DNA of 64,000 nucleotides from Cupriavidus lacunae (GTDB taxonomy: Bacteria > Pseudomonadota > Gammaproteobacteria > Burkholderiales > Burkholderiaceae), in assembly GCF_003353055.1 (NCBI RefSeq), contig NZ_QKWJ01000009.1:115152-179151 (forward strand), in the 5' to 3' direction. The position numbers and the translations under genes are program-made. This document shows, piece by piece, positions 43,941-51,852 of this stretch. Position 1 is the stretch's first letter; each line of letters starts with the position of its first letter. The notes beneath the pieces were generated by a model. The model saw only the letters and a program-made list of their open reading frames with translations. It did no database searches and had not been told where the DNA came from.

Positions 43941-44186
43941 GGCGTGCTGCAAATTGTCGCGGCGATCAGGCTGCGCAAGGAAATCCCAAACGAGTGGTGG
44001 CTGATCCTGGCAGGCCTGGTCAGCATCGCCTTCGCGTTCCTGGTGCTTTGGCAACCGGTGGCTGGCGCGCTGGCGGTGTTGTGGCTGATCGGCTCGTGGG
44101 CCATTGTGTGCGGCATCCTGCTCATTGGCGTCGGCCTGCGGCTGCGCCGCGCCCGTCCGGATGCGGCCCGCGTGCAGCCAGCCTGA
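43941..44186 (+). pseudogene. HdeD-type membrane protein, C-terminal remnant
   Basis: 82 codons reading GVLQIVAAIRLRKEIPNEWW, then two membrane segments (LILAGLVSIAFAFLVLW and GALAVLWLIGSWAIVCGILLIG) and a basic tail. This matches the C-terminal third to half of HdeD/DUF308 proteins, which have about 190 residues and six membrane segments. The frame is open upstream to 43830 but the residues there do not match the family, and no N-terminal part is found in the other frames. I read it as a 5'-truncated remnant. The 273 bases from here to arnT show no gene. Confidence 0.55.
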
Positions 44187-44459
44187 GCCACGCCGCGCCC
44201 GCGCGCGGCTGCCGTCCCTGGACACGCTCCCCCGCCAGCCGGCGGCGTCCCGTGGCCGCCGTGCTAACATTGCCCGCCTCGCATATTCCGGCGGTCGTTG
44301 GCGTCCCAGGCGCCGCCCTGCCACCGGGCGGCCGGCGGGTTGCCTGGCCCGGTGTTCTCCCTGGTGTCCACCGTTATGCACCACCCTGCGTTGTGATGTC
44401 TTTCCCGTCACTGCGCGCCACGCAGGGCCATTGATTTGTCGCGCTGTTCCAGGAGATCT

Positions 44460-46196
44460 ATGCGTAGTTCATCGACCTCGCGGGTTACCGCGCTGTCCGT
44501 CGGAGCCACCACCAGTACTGTTGTGCTGGTCACCCTGCTTATCCTGCTGGTCTGGTTTGGTACCCTCGACATGCGCCACCTGCTGCGCTCCGATGAAGGC
44601 CGCTACGCCGAGATTGCCCGCGAGATGTTCGCCACCGGCGATTGGGTGACGATCCGCTACCACGAACTCAAGTATTTCGAAAAACCGCCCTTCCACCTGT
44701 GGATGACGGCGCTGGCCTATACGCTGTTCGGCGTTGGCGACTGGCAGGCGCGGCTGTGCGTGGCGTTGTCCGGCATGCTGGGCGTGGGTGTGTCGATGCT
44801 GGCCGCGGCACGCTGGTACGGCCGGCGCGTGGTGATGCTGACCGGCCTGGTGCTGGTCTCTGCGCCGATGTGGAACGTTGCCGGGCACTTCAATTCGCTG
44901 GACATGACGCTTTCCGGCGCCATGGCGTGCGTGCTGGCTTTCATGCTGCTGGCACAGCACCCGGAGGCCACGCGCGCGGAACGCCGCAACTGGATGCTGG
45001 CCTGCTGGGCAGCCATGGGCGTGGCGGTGCTGGTCAAGGGCCTGGTCGGACTGGCATTGCCGGGGCTGGTGCTGGTGGTCTATACCCTGGTGACACGCGA
45101 TTTTGGCTTATGGCGCCGGCTCCACCTGCTGGGCGGCATCGTCGTCATGCTGCTGGTGACGGTACCGTGGTTCTGGCTGATGTCCGAGCGCAACCCGGAA
45201 TTCCTGCGCTTCTTCTTTATCCACGAGCACTGGCAGCGCTACACCTCCAACGTGCATCATCGCGAAGGCTCGGTCTGGTACTTCGTGCCGTTGCTGTTGG
45301 CCGGCTTCCTGCCATGGCTGGGCCTGGCCCCGCAAATGTGGCAGGCGGTGCGCGAGCGCGCCGGCGTGGCGCGCGCCACCTCGCCGCGCCCGTTCCAGCC
45401 GGCCCTGCTGGCGGCGCTGTGGGCCGCGGCGATCTTCGCATTCTTCAGCCTGTCGGGTTCCAAGCTGCCCGGCTATATCGTGCCGATCTTCCCGGCGCTG
45501 GCGCTGCTGGCCGGCGTGGCACTGGACACCGCCACGGAACGCGCCTGGCGCTGGCAGGTCAACGCCATGATCGCGCTGGGGGTGATCGGGCTGCTGGCGT
45601 GCCCCTTCGTCGGCATGATGGACAAGCCGAGCACGCCCAATGCGGTCTATCGGGAATTTGCCCTGTGGCTCGGCATCGCCTTCGCGGTGATGCTGGCCGG
45701 CGCGCTGCTGGCCCGCCACCTGCTGCGCACGCGGGGTGTGTTCCCCAGCGTGGTGGCCTATGCGCTGGCTATGTTTCTCTGCTGTACGATGGCCCTGCGC
45801 GCCCATGAGGCCATGGGCCGGCCCAGCTCCGGCGCGGACCTGGTGCCCGCCATCAACGCCGTGCTGACGCCTGACATGCCGTTGTACAGTGTGCGCCTGC
45901 TGGACCACACGCTGCCGTTCTACCTGCGCCGGACCACCATACTGGTGGAGCATCCCGACGAACTGGAATTCGGCGTAGGCCAGGAGCCGCAGAAGTGGAT
46001 TCCGACCGTCGATGGATTTATCGCCCGCTGGCAGGACGGCCAGCGCGCGGTGGCGATCATGGCGCCGGAAACCTACGCGGCGCTGACCGCGCGCGGCGTG
46101 CCGATGCACAAGATTGCCGGTGACCGGCGCCGCGTGGCCGTCGCCAATTTCACGCTGCCGGGCCAGGCCCCGCAAGCTCAACCCCAAGGACAGTAA
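44460..46196 (+). CDS. arnT: Lipid A aminoarabinose transferase (PMT family)
   Basis: 578 residues, inner-membrane GT83 enzyme that moves 4-amino-4-deoxy-L-arabinose from undecaprenyl phosphate to lipid A, reducing its negative charge and giving polymyxin resistance. About 12 membrane segments; the catalytic Asp-Glu pair is D45-E46 in LRSDEGRYAEIAREM, and FEKPPFHLWMTAL is family-specific. The C-terminal periplasmic domain starts near residue 450. GGAGA precedes ATG 44460. First gene of a seven-gene arn run; here arnT leads, while in enteric bacteria arnB leads. Confidence 0.92.
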   Translation: MRSSSTSRVTALSVGATTSTVVLVTLLILLVWFGTLDMRHLLRSDEGRYAEIAREMFATGDWVTIRYHELKYFEKPPFHLWMTALAYTLFGVGDWQARLCVALSGMLGVGVSMLAAARWYGRRVVMLTGLVLVSAPMWNVAGHFNSLDMTLSGAMACVLAFMLLAQHPEATRAERRNWMLACWAAMGVAVLVKGLVGLALPGLVLVVYTLVTRDFGLWRRLHLLGGIVVMLLVTVPWFWLMSERNPEFLRFFFIHEHWQRYTSNVHHREGSVWYFVPLLLAGFLPWLGLAPQMWQAVRERAGVARATSPRPFQPALLAALWAAAIFAFFSLSGSKLPGYIVPIFPALALLAGVALDTATERAWRWQVNAMIALGVIGLLACPFVGMMDKPSTPNAVYREFALWLGIAFAVMLAGALLARHLLRTRGVFPSVVAYALAMFLCCTMALRAHEAMGRPSSGADLVPAINAVLTPDMPLYSVRLLDHTLPFYLRRTTILVEHPDELEFGVGQEPQKWIPTVDGFIARWQDGQRAVAIMAPETYAALTARGVPMHKIAGDRRRVAVANFTLPGQAPQAQPQGQ

Positions 46197-46214
46197 TCCG
46201 CAACCCACAGCGCC

Positions 46215-46586
46215 ATGACGCTTTCCACCTTTGCTTTCATCCTGACCGGCGTGCTGCTCAATGCGGCCGCGCAACTGCTGCTCAAGGCCGGCGTCAACAC
46301 CATCGGCGCGATCACGCTGGACCGCGGCACGCTGCTGCTCACGGCGTTGCGCGTGCTGACGCAATGGCCGGTCCTGGCCGGGCTGACGCTGTACGTGGTC
46401 AGCGTGGGCGTGTGGATCGTGGGGCTGTCGCGCGTGGACGTGTCGATCGCCTACCCGATGCTGTCGCTCGGCTACGTGGTCAACGCACTGGCCGCCTGGT
46501 GGCTGTTTGGTGAGATGATCGGCCCCTTGCGCGTGGCCGGCATCCTGCTGATACTGGCTGGCGTCTTCCTGATCGCCCGCTCCTGA
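46215..46586 (+). CDS. ArnE/ArnF-like flippase subunit (SMR/EamA type)
   Basis: 123 residues, four membrane segments. Typical stretches are LLNAAAQLLLKAGVNTIGAI, SVGVWIVGLSRVDVSIAYPM and SLGYVVNALAAWWLFGEMIG. In enteric bacteria ArnE and ArnF form a pair that flips undecaprenyl-phosphate-aminoarabinose across the inner membrane; here only one such gene is present, so a homodimer is likely. It lies 18 bases after arnT and 27 before arnB. Confidence 0.85.
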   Translation: MTLSTFAFILTGVLLNAAAQLLLKAGVNTIGAITLDRGTLLLTALRVLTQWPVLAGLTLYVVSVGVWIVGLSRVDVSIAYPMLSLGYVVNALAAWWLFGEMIGPLRVAGILLILAGVFLIARS

Positions 46587-46613
46587 CATCCACTGCCTCC
46601 CCATCGCCTTGCC

Positions 46614-47786
46614 ATGACCGCATCCGCTCCAGAGTTCCTGCCATTCGTCCGGCCCGATATCGACGCCGCCGCCATTGCCGAAGTCGGCAAGGTGCTGGCC
46701 TCGGGCTGGATCACGTCCGGCCCGAAGATGCAGGCCTTCGAAGCCGCGCTGTCGGATCTGTTCGGCGGCCGCCCGGTGCGCACCTTCGCCAACGGCTCGG
46801 CGACCATGGAGATCGCGCTGCGCATCGCGGATATCGGTCCCGGGGACGAAGTCATTACCACCCCGATCACCTGGGTCGCCACCGCCAACGTGGTGCTGGG
46901 AGTGGGTGCGCGGCCGGTGTTCGTCGATATCGATCCGCGCACACGCAACCTCGACCTCGATGCCGTCGAGGCCGCGATCACGCCGCGCACGCGCGCCATC
47001 ATGCCGGTGTACCTGTCCGGCCTGCCGGTCGACATGGACCGGCTCTACGCCATCGCTGCCAGGCACGGCCTGCGCGTGATCGAAGACGCCGCCCAGGCCA
47101 TCGACTCGCGCTGGCGCGGCCGGCGCATCGGCGCCTTCGGCGACCTGGTCAGCTTCAGCTTCCAGGCCAACAAGAACATCACCACCATCGAAGGCGGCTG
47201 CCTGGTGATGAACACGCCCGAGGAAGCCGTGCGCGCCGAGCGCCTGCGGCTGCAGGGCGTGATCCGCACCGGCATGGACGGCATGGATGTCGAAGAGCCC
47301 GGCGGCAAGTTCAACCTGACCGATGTCAACGCCGCGGTCGGGCTGATGCAACTGGGCAAACTCGACGCCATCACCGCGCGCCGCGCCGAACTGGCTGAAA
47401 CCTACTTCCGTTGCGTCGCAGACAGCGGCCTGGAAGCACTGGGCATCGAACTGCCACAAGCGCTGGATGCGCATGCCGCCACCACCAACTGGCACATGTT
47501 CCAGGTGGTGCTGCCGACCGAACGCCTGCAAGGCGGCCCGGCCCAGGCGCGCCGGCTGGTCATGGAAGCCATGCGCGAGCGCGGCATCGGCACCGGTGTT
47601 CACTACCCGCCTGTCCATCTTTTCACTTACTACCGCTCGCTCGGCTGGCGAGAAGGCATGCTGCCGCACGCCGAACGCATCGGGCGCGGCATCGTCACGC
47701 TGCCGCTGTTCCCGGCGATGCAAGCCTCCGATGTGGAGCGGGTCTGCACAATCCTCAGCGAAACATGCAAACGTCTCTCCAAATGA
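46614..47786 (+). CDS. arnB: UDP-4-amino-4-deoxy-L-arabinose aminotransferase
   Basis: 390 residues, PLP aminotransferase of the DegT/DnrJ/EryC1 class that aminates UDP-4-keto-pentose with glutamate. PLP lysine K187 in SFSFQANKNITTIEGG; Asp158 region VIEDAAQAIDSRWRG; C-terminal GTGVHYPPVHLFTYYR. The stop overlaps the arnC start (ATGA). Confidence 0.93.
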   Translation: MTASAPEFLPFVRPDIDAAAIAEVGKVLASGWITSGPKMQAFEAALSDLFGGRPVRTFANGSATMEIALRIADIGPGDEVITTPITWVATANVVLGVGARPVFVDIDPRTRNLDLDAVEAAITPRTRAIMPVYLSGLPVDMDRLYAIAARHGLRVIEDAAQAIDSRWRGRRIGAFGDLVSFSFQANKNITTIEGGCLVMNTPEEAVRAERLRLQGVIRTGMDGMDVEEPGGKFNLTDVNAAVGLMQLGKLDAITARRAELAETYFRCVADSGLEALGIELPQALDAHAATTNWHMFQVVLPTERLQGGPAQARRLVMEAMRERGIGTGVHYPPVHLFTYYRSLGWREGMLPHAERIGRGIVTLPLFPAMQASDVERVCTILSETCKRLSK

Positions 47787-48757
47787 GCCCGGTCGAAGTC
47801 TCGGTCGTCATTCCGGTCTACAACGAAGAAGACGGGCTGCAAGCCCTGTTCGACCGTCTCTATCCGGCGCTGGATGCCCTGGGTGACTCGTACGAAATCA
47901 TCTTCATCAACGACGGCAGCGTCGACCGCTCCGCGCAGATGCTGGCGGCGCAGTTCCACAAGCGCCCGGACGTGACCCGGGTGGTCCTGTTCAATGGCAA
48001 CTTCGGCCAGCACATGGCGATTCTGGCGGGCTTCGAGCATACCCGCGGCAAGATCGTGATCACGCTGGACGCCGACCTGCAGAACCCGCCGGAGGAAATC
48101 CCGCGCCTGGTCGAGACCATGCGCGCGGGCCATGACTATGTGGGCACCATCCGCCGCCAGCGCAACGACACCGCGTTCCGCCGCGTTGCCTCGCGCGCGA
48201 TGAACCGGCTGCGCGAGCGCATTACCAAGATCCGCATGACGGACCAGGGCTGCATGCTGCGCGCCTATGACCGCAATGTGATCGACACGATCAATGCCTG
48301 CCGCGAGGTCAACACCTTCATTCCCGCGCTGGCGTACACCTTTGCTTCCAATCCGGTCGAGATCGAAGTCGGCCACGAACAACGCCACGCAGGCGAATCC
48401 AAGTATTCGCTGTACCAGCTGATTCGCCTGAACTTCGACCTGGTGACCGGCTTCTCGATCGTGCCGCTGCAGTGGTTCTCGGCCATCGGCACATTGCTGT
48501 CGCTGTTCTCGGGCGTGCTGTTCGTGGTGCTGCTGGTGCGGCGCTTCGTGCTCGGCTCGGAAGTCCAGGGGGTGTTCACGCTGTTCGCCATGAACTTCTT
48601 CCTGATCGGCATCCTGCTGTTCGGCCTTGGGCTGCTCGGCGAATATGTCGGCCGCATCTACCAGGAAGTGCGCGACCGGCCGCGGTACCGCATCAAGGCA
48701 GTGCTGGAAGCCGACCCGCAGCGCGCCACGCCGGCCGCGGCACACATGGGGCAATGA
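47783..48757 (+). CDS. arnC: Undecaprenyl-phosphate 4-deoxy-4-formamido-L-arabinose transferase
   Basis: 324 residues. N-terminal GT2 domain (VSVVIPVYNEEDGLQALFDR, DDG-like INDGSVDRS, and LDADLQNPPEEI with the metal-binding Asp residues) and two C-terminal membrane segments (about 232-300). Transfers the formylated sugar to undecaprenyl phosphate at the cytoplasmic face. I start at ATG 47783, coupled to the arnB stop; ATG 47765 would add six residues. Confidence 0.93.
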   Translation: MSPVEVSVVIPVYNEEDGLQALFDRLYPALDALGDSYEIIFINDGSVDRSAQMLAAQFHKRPDVTRVVLFNGNFGQHMAILAGFEHTRGKIVITLDADLQNPPEEIPRLVETMRAGHDYVGTIRRQRNDTAFRRVASRAMNRLRERITKIRMTDQGCMLRAYDRNVIDTINACREVNTFIPALAYTFASNPVEIEVGHEQRHAGESKYSLYQLIRLNFDLVTGFSIVPLQWFSAIGTLLSLFSGVLFVVLLVRRFVLGSEVQGVFTLFAMNFFLIGILLFGLGLLGEYVGRIYQEVRDRPRYRIKAVLEADPQRATPAAAHMGQ

Positions 48758-49698
48758 TGCGCGCCGTCGTCTTTGGCTATCACAATGTCGGCGACCGCTG
48801 CCTGCGCGTGCTGCATGCGCGCGGCGTGGAGGTAGCGCTGGTGATCACGCACCGCGACCGGCCCGACGAGAACATCTGGTTTCGCCGCGTGGCGGACACC
48901 GCCGCCGAGCTGGGCATTCCCTTCGTCTACGGCGAGGACCCGACCGATCCCGCAATCGCCCAGGCTGTGCGCGACGCGCGCCCGGACGTCATCTTTTCGT
49001 TCTACTACCGCGCCATGATCCCGGCGAGCGTGCTGGCCCTGGCCCCGGGCGGCGCCTTCAATATGCATGGCTCGCTGCTGCCGAAGTACCGCGGCCGCGT
49101 GCCGGTGAACTGGGCGGTGCTGCACGGCGAGACCGAGACCGGCGCAACGCTGCACGCAATGGAAGCCAAGCCTGACGCGGGCTATATCGTCGACCAGACC
49201 GCCGTGCCGATCCTGCCCGACGATACCGCCGGCGAAGTGTTCGAGAAGGTCACCGTGGCGGCCGAGCAGACGCTTTGGCGCGCCCTGCCCGCCATGATCG
49301 CGGGACAGACGCCGCAACACCCCAACCGCCTTGCCGAAGGCAGCTACTTCTCCGGGCGCAAGCCCGAGGACGGCCGCGTCGACTGGAGCCGCCCGGCCGC
49401 CGAGGTCTACAACCTGATCCGGGCGGTCGCGCCGCCCTATCCCGGCGCGTTCACCGATCTCGCCGCACACCGCTTCATCGTGGCGCAGGCGCGCCGGCCG
49501 CTGCCGGATGCCGCGCTGGCGCTGCCCGCCGGCACGGCGCCCGGCCTGCATGTGCGCGACGGGCAGATCGTCGGCCTGTGCGGCGACGGCGGCCTGGTCA
49601 TGATCACCCGATTACAGGCGCAGGACGGTTCGGCACTCACGCCGGACGCCTTCGCCCAACTTGTCCACACCGAACAATCCAACGAGGAAAACCGATGA
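48754..49698 (+). CDS. UDP-aminoarabinose formyltransferase (ArnA N-terminal domain as separate protein)
   Basis: 314 residues. Corresponds to the N-terminal formyltransferase domain of enteric ArnA (660 residues). Catalytic residues at equivalent positions: N103 and H105 in FNMHGSLLPKYRG, and D141 in EAKPDAGY. A C-terminal OB-like domain (from about residue 210) is retained. Start ATG 48754 overlaps the arnC stop, and its own stop overlaps the next gene, so the two ArnA halves are made as separate, translationally coupled chains. Confidence 0.92.
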   Translation: MMRAVVFGYHNVGDRCLRVLHARGVEVALVITHRDRPDENIWFRRVADTAAELGIPFVYGEDPTDPAIAQAVRDARPDVIFSFYYRAMIPASVLALAPGGAFNMHGSLLPKYRGRVPVNWAVLHGETETGATLHAMEAKPDAGYIVDQTAVPILPDDTAGEVFEKVTVAAEQTLWRALPAMIAGQTPQHPNRLAEGSYFSGRKPEDGRVDWSRPAAEVYNLIRAVAPPYPGAFTDLAAHRFIVAQARRPLPDAALALPAGTAPGLHVRDGQIVGLCGDGGLVMITRLQAQDGSALTPDAFAQLVHTEQSNEENR

Positions 49699-50747
49699 AA
49701 AAGGTCCTGATTCTTGGCGTCAACGGCTTCATCGGCCACCACCTGACGCGCCGCATCCTGGAAACCACGCCGTGGGAAGTCTACGGCATGGACATGTCGT
49801 CGGACCGCCTGGGCGACCTGGTCGACCACCCGCGCATGCACTTCTTCGAAGGTGACATCACCATCAACAAGGAGTGGATCGAGTACAACATCCGCAAGTG
49901 CGACGTGGTGCTGCCGCTGGTGGCCATCGCCACCCCGGCCACCTACGTGCGCCAGCCGCTGCGCGTGTTCGAGCTGGACTTCGAGGCCAACCTGCCGATC
50001 GTGCGCGCCGCGGTCAAGTACGGCAAGCACCTGGTGTTCCCGTCGACCTCCGAGGTCTACGGCATGTGCAGCGACGAAGAATTCGACCCCGAGGCTTCGC
50101 CGCTGGTCTACGGCCCGATCAACAAGCCGCGCTGGATCTATGCCTGCTCCAAGCAGCTGATGGACCGCGTGATCCACGCCTACGGCATGGAGCAAGGCCT
50201 GAACTACACGCTGTTCCGCCCGTTCAACTGGATCGGCGCCGGGCTGGACTCGATCTTCGAATCGAAGGAAGGCTCGTCGCGCGTGGTGACGCAGTTCCTC
50301 GGCCATATCGTGCGCGGCGAGCCGATCAAGCTGGTCGACGGCGGCGCCCAGCAGCGGGCCTTCGCCGATGTCGCCGACGGCATCAGCGCGCTGATGCGCA
50401 TCATCGAGAACCCCAACGGCGTAGCCAGCGGCAAGATCTACAACATCGGCAACCCGGGCAATATCCACTCGGTGCGCGAGCTGGCCGAGATGATGCTGAA
50501 GATGGCGGCGGACTATCCCGAGTACGCTGACGAAGCGCGCAAGACGCAGATCGTCGAGACCTCGTCGGGCGACTTCTACGGCAAGGGCTACCAGGACGTG
50601 CAGCACCGCGTGCCGAAGATCGACAACACCATCGAGGAACTGGGCTGGAAGCCCGAGATCAGCATGGAAGCGGCGCTGCGCCGCATCTTCGAGGCGTATC
50701 GCGGCCACGTGAGCGATGCCCGCACGCTGGTCGATTCGGCCAACTGA
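49695..50747 (+). CDS. UDP-glucuronate decarboxylase (ArnA C-terminal domain as separate protein)
   Basis: 350 residues, short-chain dehydrogenase that oxidatively decarboxylates UDP-glucuronate to UDP-4-keto-pentose, the first committed step. NAD motif GVNGFIGHH at residues 8-16; catalytic STSEVYGM and the YxxxK motif in WIYACSKQLMD; ArnA-type Arg in the C-terminal part (YQDVQHRVPKID). GAGGAAAA precedes ATG 49695. UDP-glucose dehydrogenase (ugd), which supplies the substrate, is not in the window. Confidence 0.93.
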   Translation: MKKVLILGVNGFIGHHLTRRILETTPWEVYGMDMSSDRLGDLVDHPRMHFFEGDITINKEWIEYNIRKCDVVLPLVAIATPATYVRQPLRVFELDFEANLPIVRAAVKYGKHLVFPSTSEVYGMCSDEEFDPEASPLVYGPINKPRWIYACSKQLMDRVIHAYGMEQGLNYTLFRPFNWIGAGLDSIFESKEGSSRVVTQFLGHIVRGEPIKLVDGGAQQRAFADVADGISALMRIIENPNGVASGKIYNIGNPGNIHSVRELAEMMLKMAADYPEYADEARKTQIVETSSGDFYGKGYQDVQHRVPKIDNTIEELGWKPEISMEAALRRIFEAYRGHVSDARTLVDSAN

Positions 50748-50758
50748 GCGCACCGCAG

Positions 50759-51655
50759 ATGGCACGCATTGCCCTGAAGGTCGACGTCGACACGCTGCGC
50801 GGCACGCGCGAAGGCGTGCCCAAGCTGCTGTCGATGCTGGCGGCCGTGCAGGCACAGGCCACCTTCCTGTTCAGCCTGGGGCCCGACCATACCGGCTGGG
50901 CGCTGCGGCGCGTGTTCCGGCCTGGCTTCCTGAAGAAGGTGTCGCGCACCTCGGTGGTGTCCAACTACGGCTTGCGCACGCTGATGTATGGCGTGCTGCT
51001 GCCGGGGCCGGATATCGGCCGCAAGGGCGCCGCCGAGATGCGCGCGGCGCGCGCGGCCGGCCATGAGTGCGGCATCCACACCTGGGACCATGTCTACTGG
51101 CAAGACAACGTGCGCGAGCGCGATGCCGCCTGGACCCGCCGCCAGATGCAGCAGGCCTTCACGCGCTACCGCGAGATCTTCGGCGAAGCGCCCGCCACGC
51201 ATGGCGCGGCCGGCTGGCAGATGAACGAAGCGGCCTTCCGCCAGATCGACGACTGGGGCATGGCTTACGCCTCCGACGGACGCGGCACCGCGCCTTATAT
51301 CCCCACCATCGACGGCGTGCCCTGCCGGCACGTGCAGATGCCGACCACGCTGCCGACGCTGGACGAACTGATCGGCACCGACGACCTGACCGAGGACAAC
51401 GTCCACACCGCGCTGCTGAAGCTCACCGAGGGCACGCGCGACCATGTGTTCACGCTGCACACCGAGCTGGAAGGCGGCAAGCTGGCGCCCGTGTTTGAAC
51501 GGCTGCTGGCGGGCTGGCGTGCGCAAGGGCACGAGCTGGTGTCGATGGCGACGTGGTATCGCGGGCTGGACCGGCACGGACTGCCGGAATTGCCGGTGAC
51601 ATGGGGAGAGATCCCGGGGCGCAGTGGCGAGTTGATTGTGCAGCCGCAGGGCTGA
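50759..51655 (+). CDS. arnD: 4-deoxy-4-formamido-L-arabinose-phosphoundecaprenol deformylase
   Basis: 298 residues, polysaccharide-deacetylase (NodB) fold at the inner membrane, removes the formyl group before flipping. Motifs: ALKVDVDT (Asp residues at 9 and 11), GIHTWDHVYW with metal His residues, and HGAAGWQMNE. Last gene of the arn run, 11 bases after the decarboxylase gene. It ends before a pair of inverted repeats that may stop transcription. Confidence 0.92.
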   Translation: MARIALKVDVDTLRGTREGVPKLLSMLAAVQAQATFLFSLGPDHTGWALRRVFRPGFLKKVSRTSVVSNYGLRTLMYGVLLPGPDIGRKGAAEMRAARAAGHECGIHTWDHVYWQDNVRERDAAWTRRQMQQAFTRYREIFGEAPATHGAAGWQMNEAAFRQIDDWGMAYASDGRGTAPYIPTIDGVPCRHVQMPTTLPTLDELIGTDDLTEDNVHTALLKLTEGTRDHVFTLHTELEGGKLAPVFERLLAGWRAQGHELVSMATWYRGLDRHGLPELPVTWGEIPGRSGELIVQPQG

Positions 51656-51698
51656 CGGGTAAATCCGACTGCTGAGTTTCCAAATTGCCGATAGGGGC

Positions 51699-51740
51699 GC
51701 TCCCTCTCCCGCTGCGGGAGAGGGCTGGGGAGAGGGCCGG
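51699..51740 (+). repeat. Intergenic palindromic repeat, copy A
   Basis: Contains CCCTCTCCCGC-TGCGGGAGAGGG, a hairpin followed by CTGGGGAGAGGG. It resembles the family of GC-rich extragenic palindromes found between genes in many proteobacteria. An inverted copy lies at 51779. Confidence 0.7.
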
Positions 51741-51778
51741 AGTATCGACGAAGTGAGGCGTGTCGGTATGCCAGTGCC

Positions 51779-51822
51779 TGCCCTCTCCCCCGGCCCCTCT
51801 CCCGCAAGCGGGAGAGGGGAGC
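51779..51822 (-). repeat. Intergenic palindromic repeat, copy B (inverted)
   Basis: Reverse complement of copy A with small changes (stem CCCTCTCCCGC-TT-GCGGGAGAGGG). The two copies face each other with 38 bases between, in the gap between the convergent arnD and P-type ATPase genes, where they may act as a two-way terminator. Confidence 0.7.
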
Positions 51823-51852
51823 AAACCGAGCGGGATATCAGCGCGCGGTGGC

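Noticed and set aside
45108..47723. 871-codon frame on the minus strand
   Set aside because: Antisense to arnT, the flippase gene and arnB, all of which have clear motifs and ribosome sites.
51699..51822. Paired palindromes as a possible CRISPR or attachment site
   Set aside because: Only two inverted copies, no spacer series and no integrase gene nearby.
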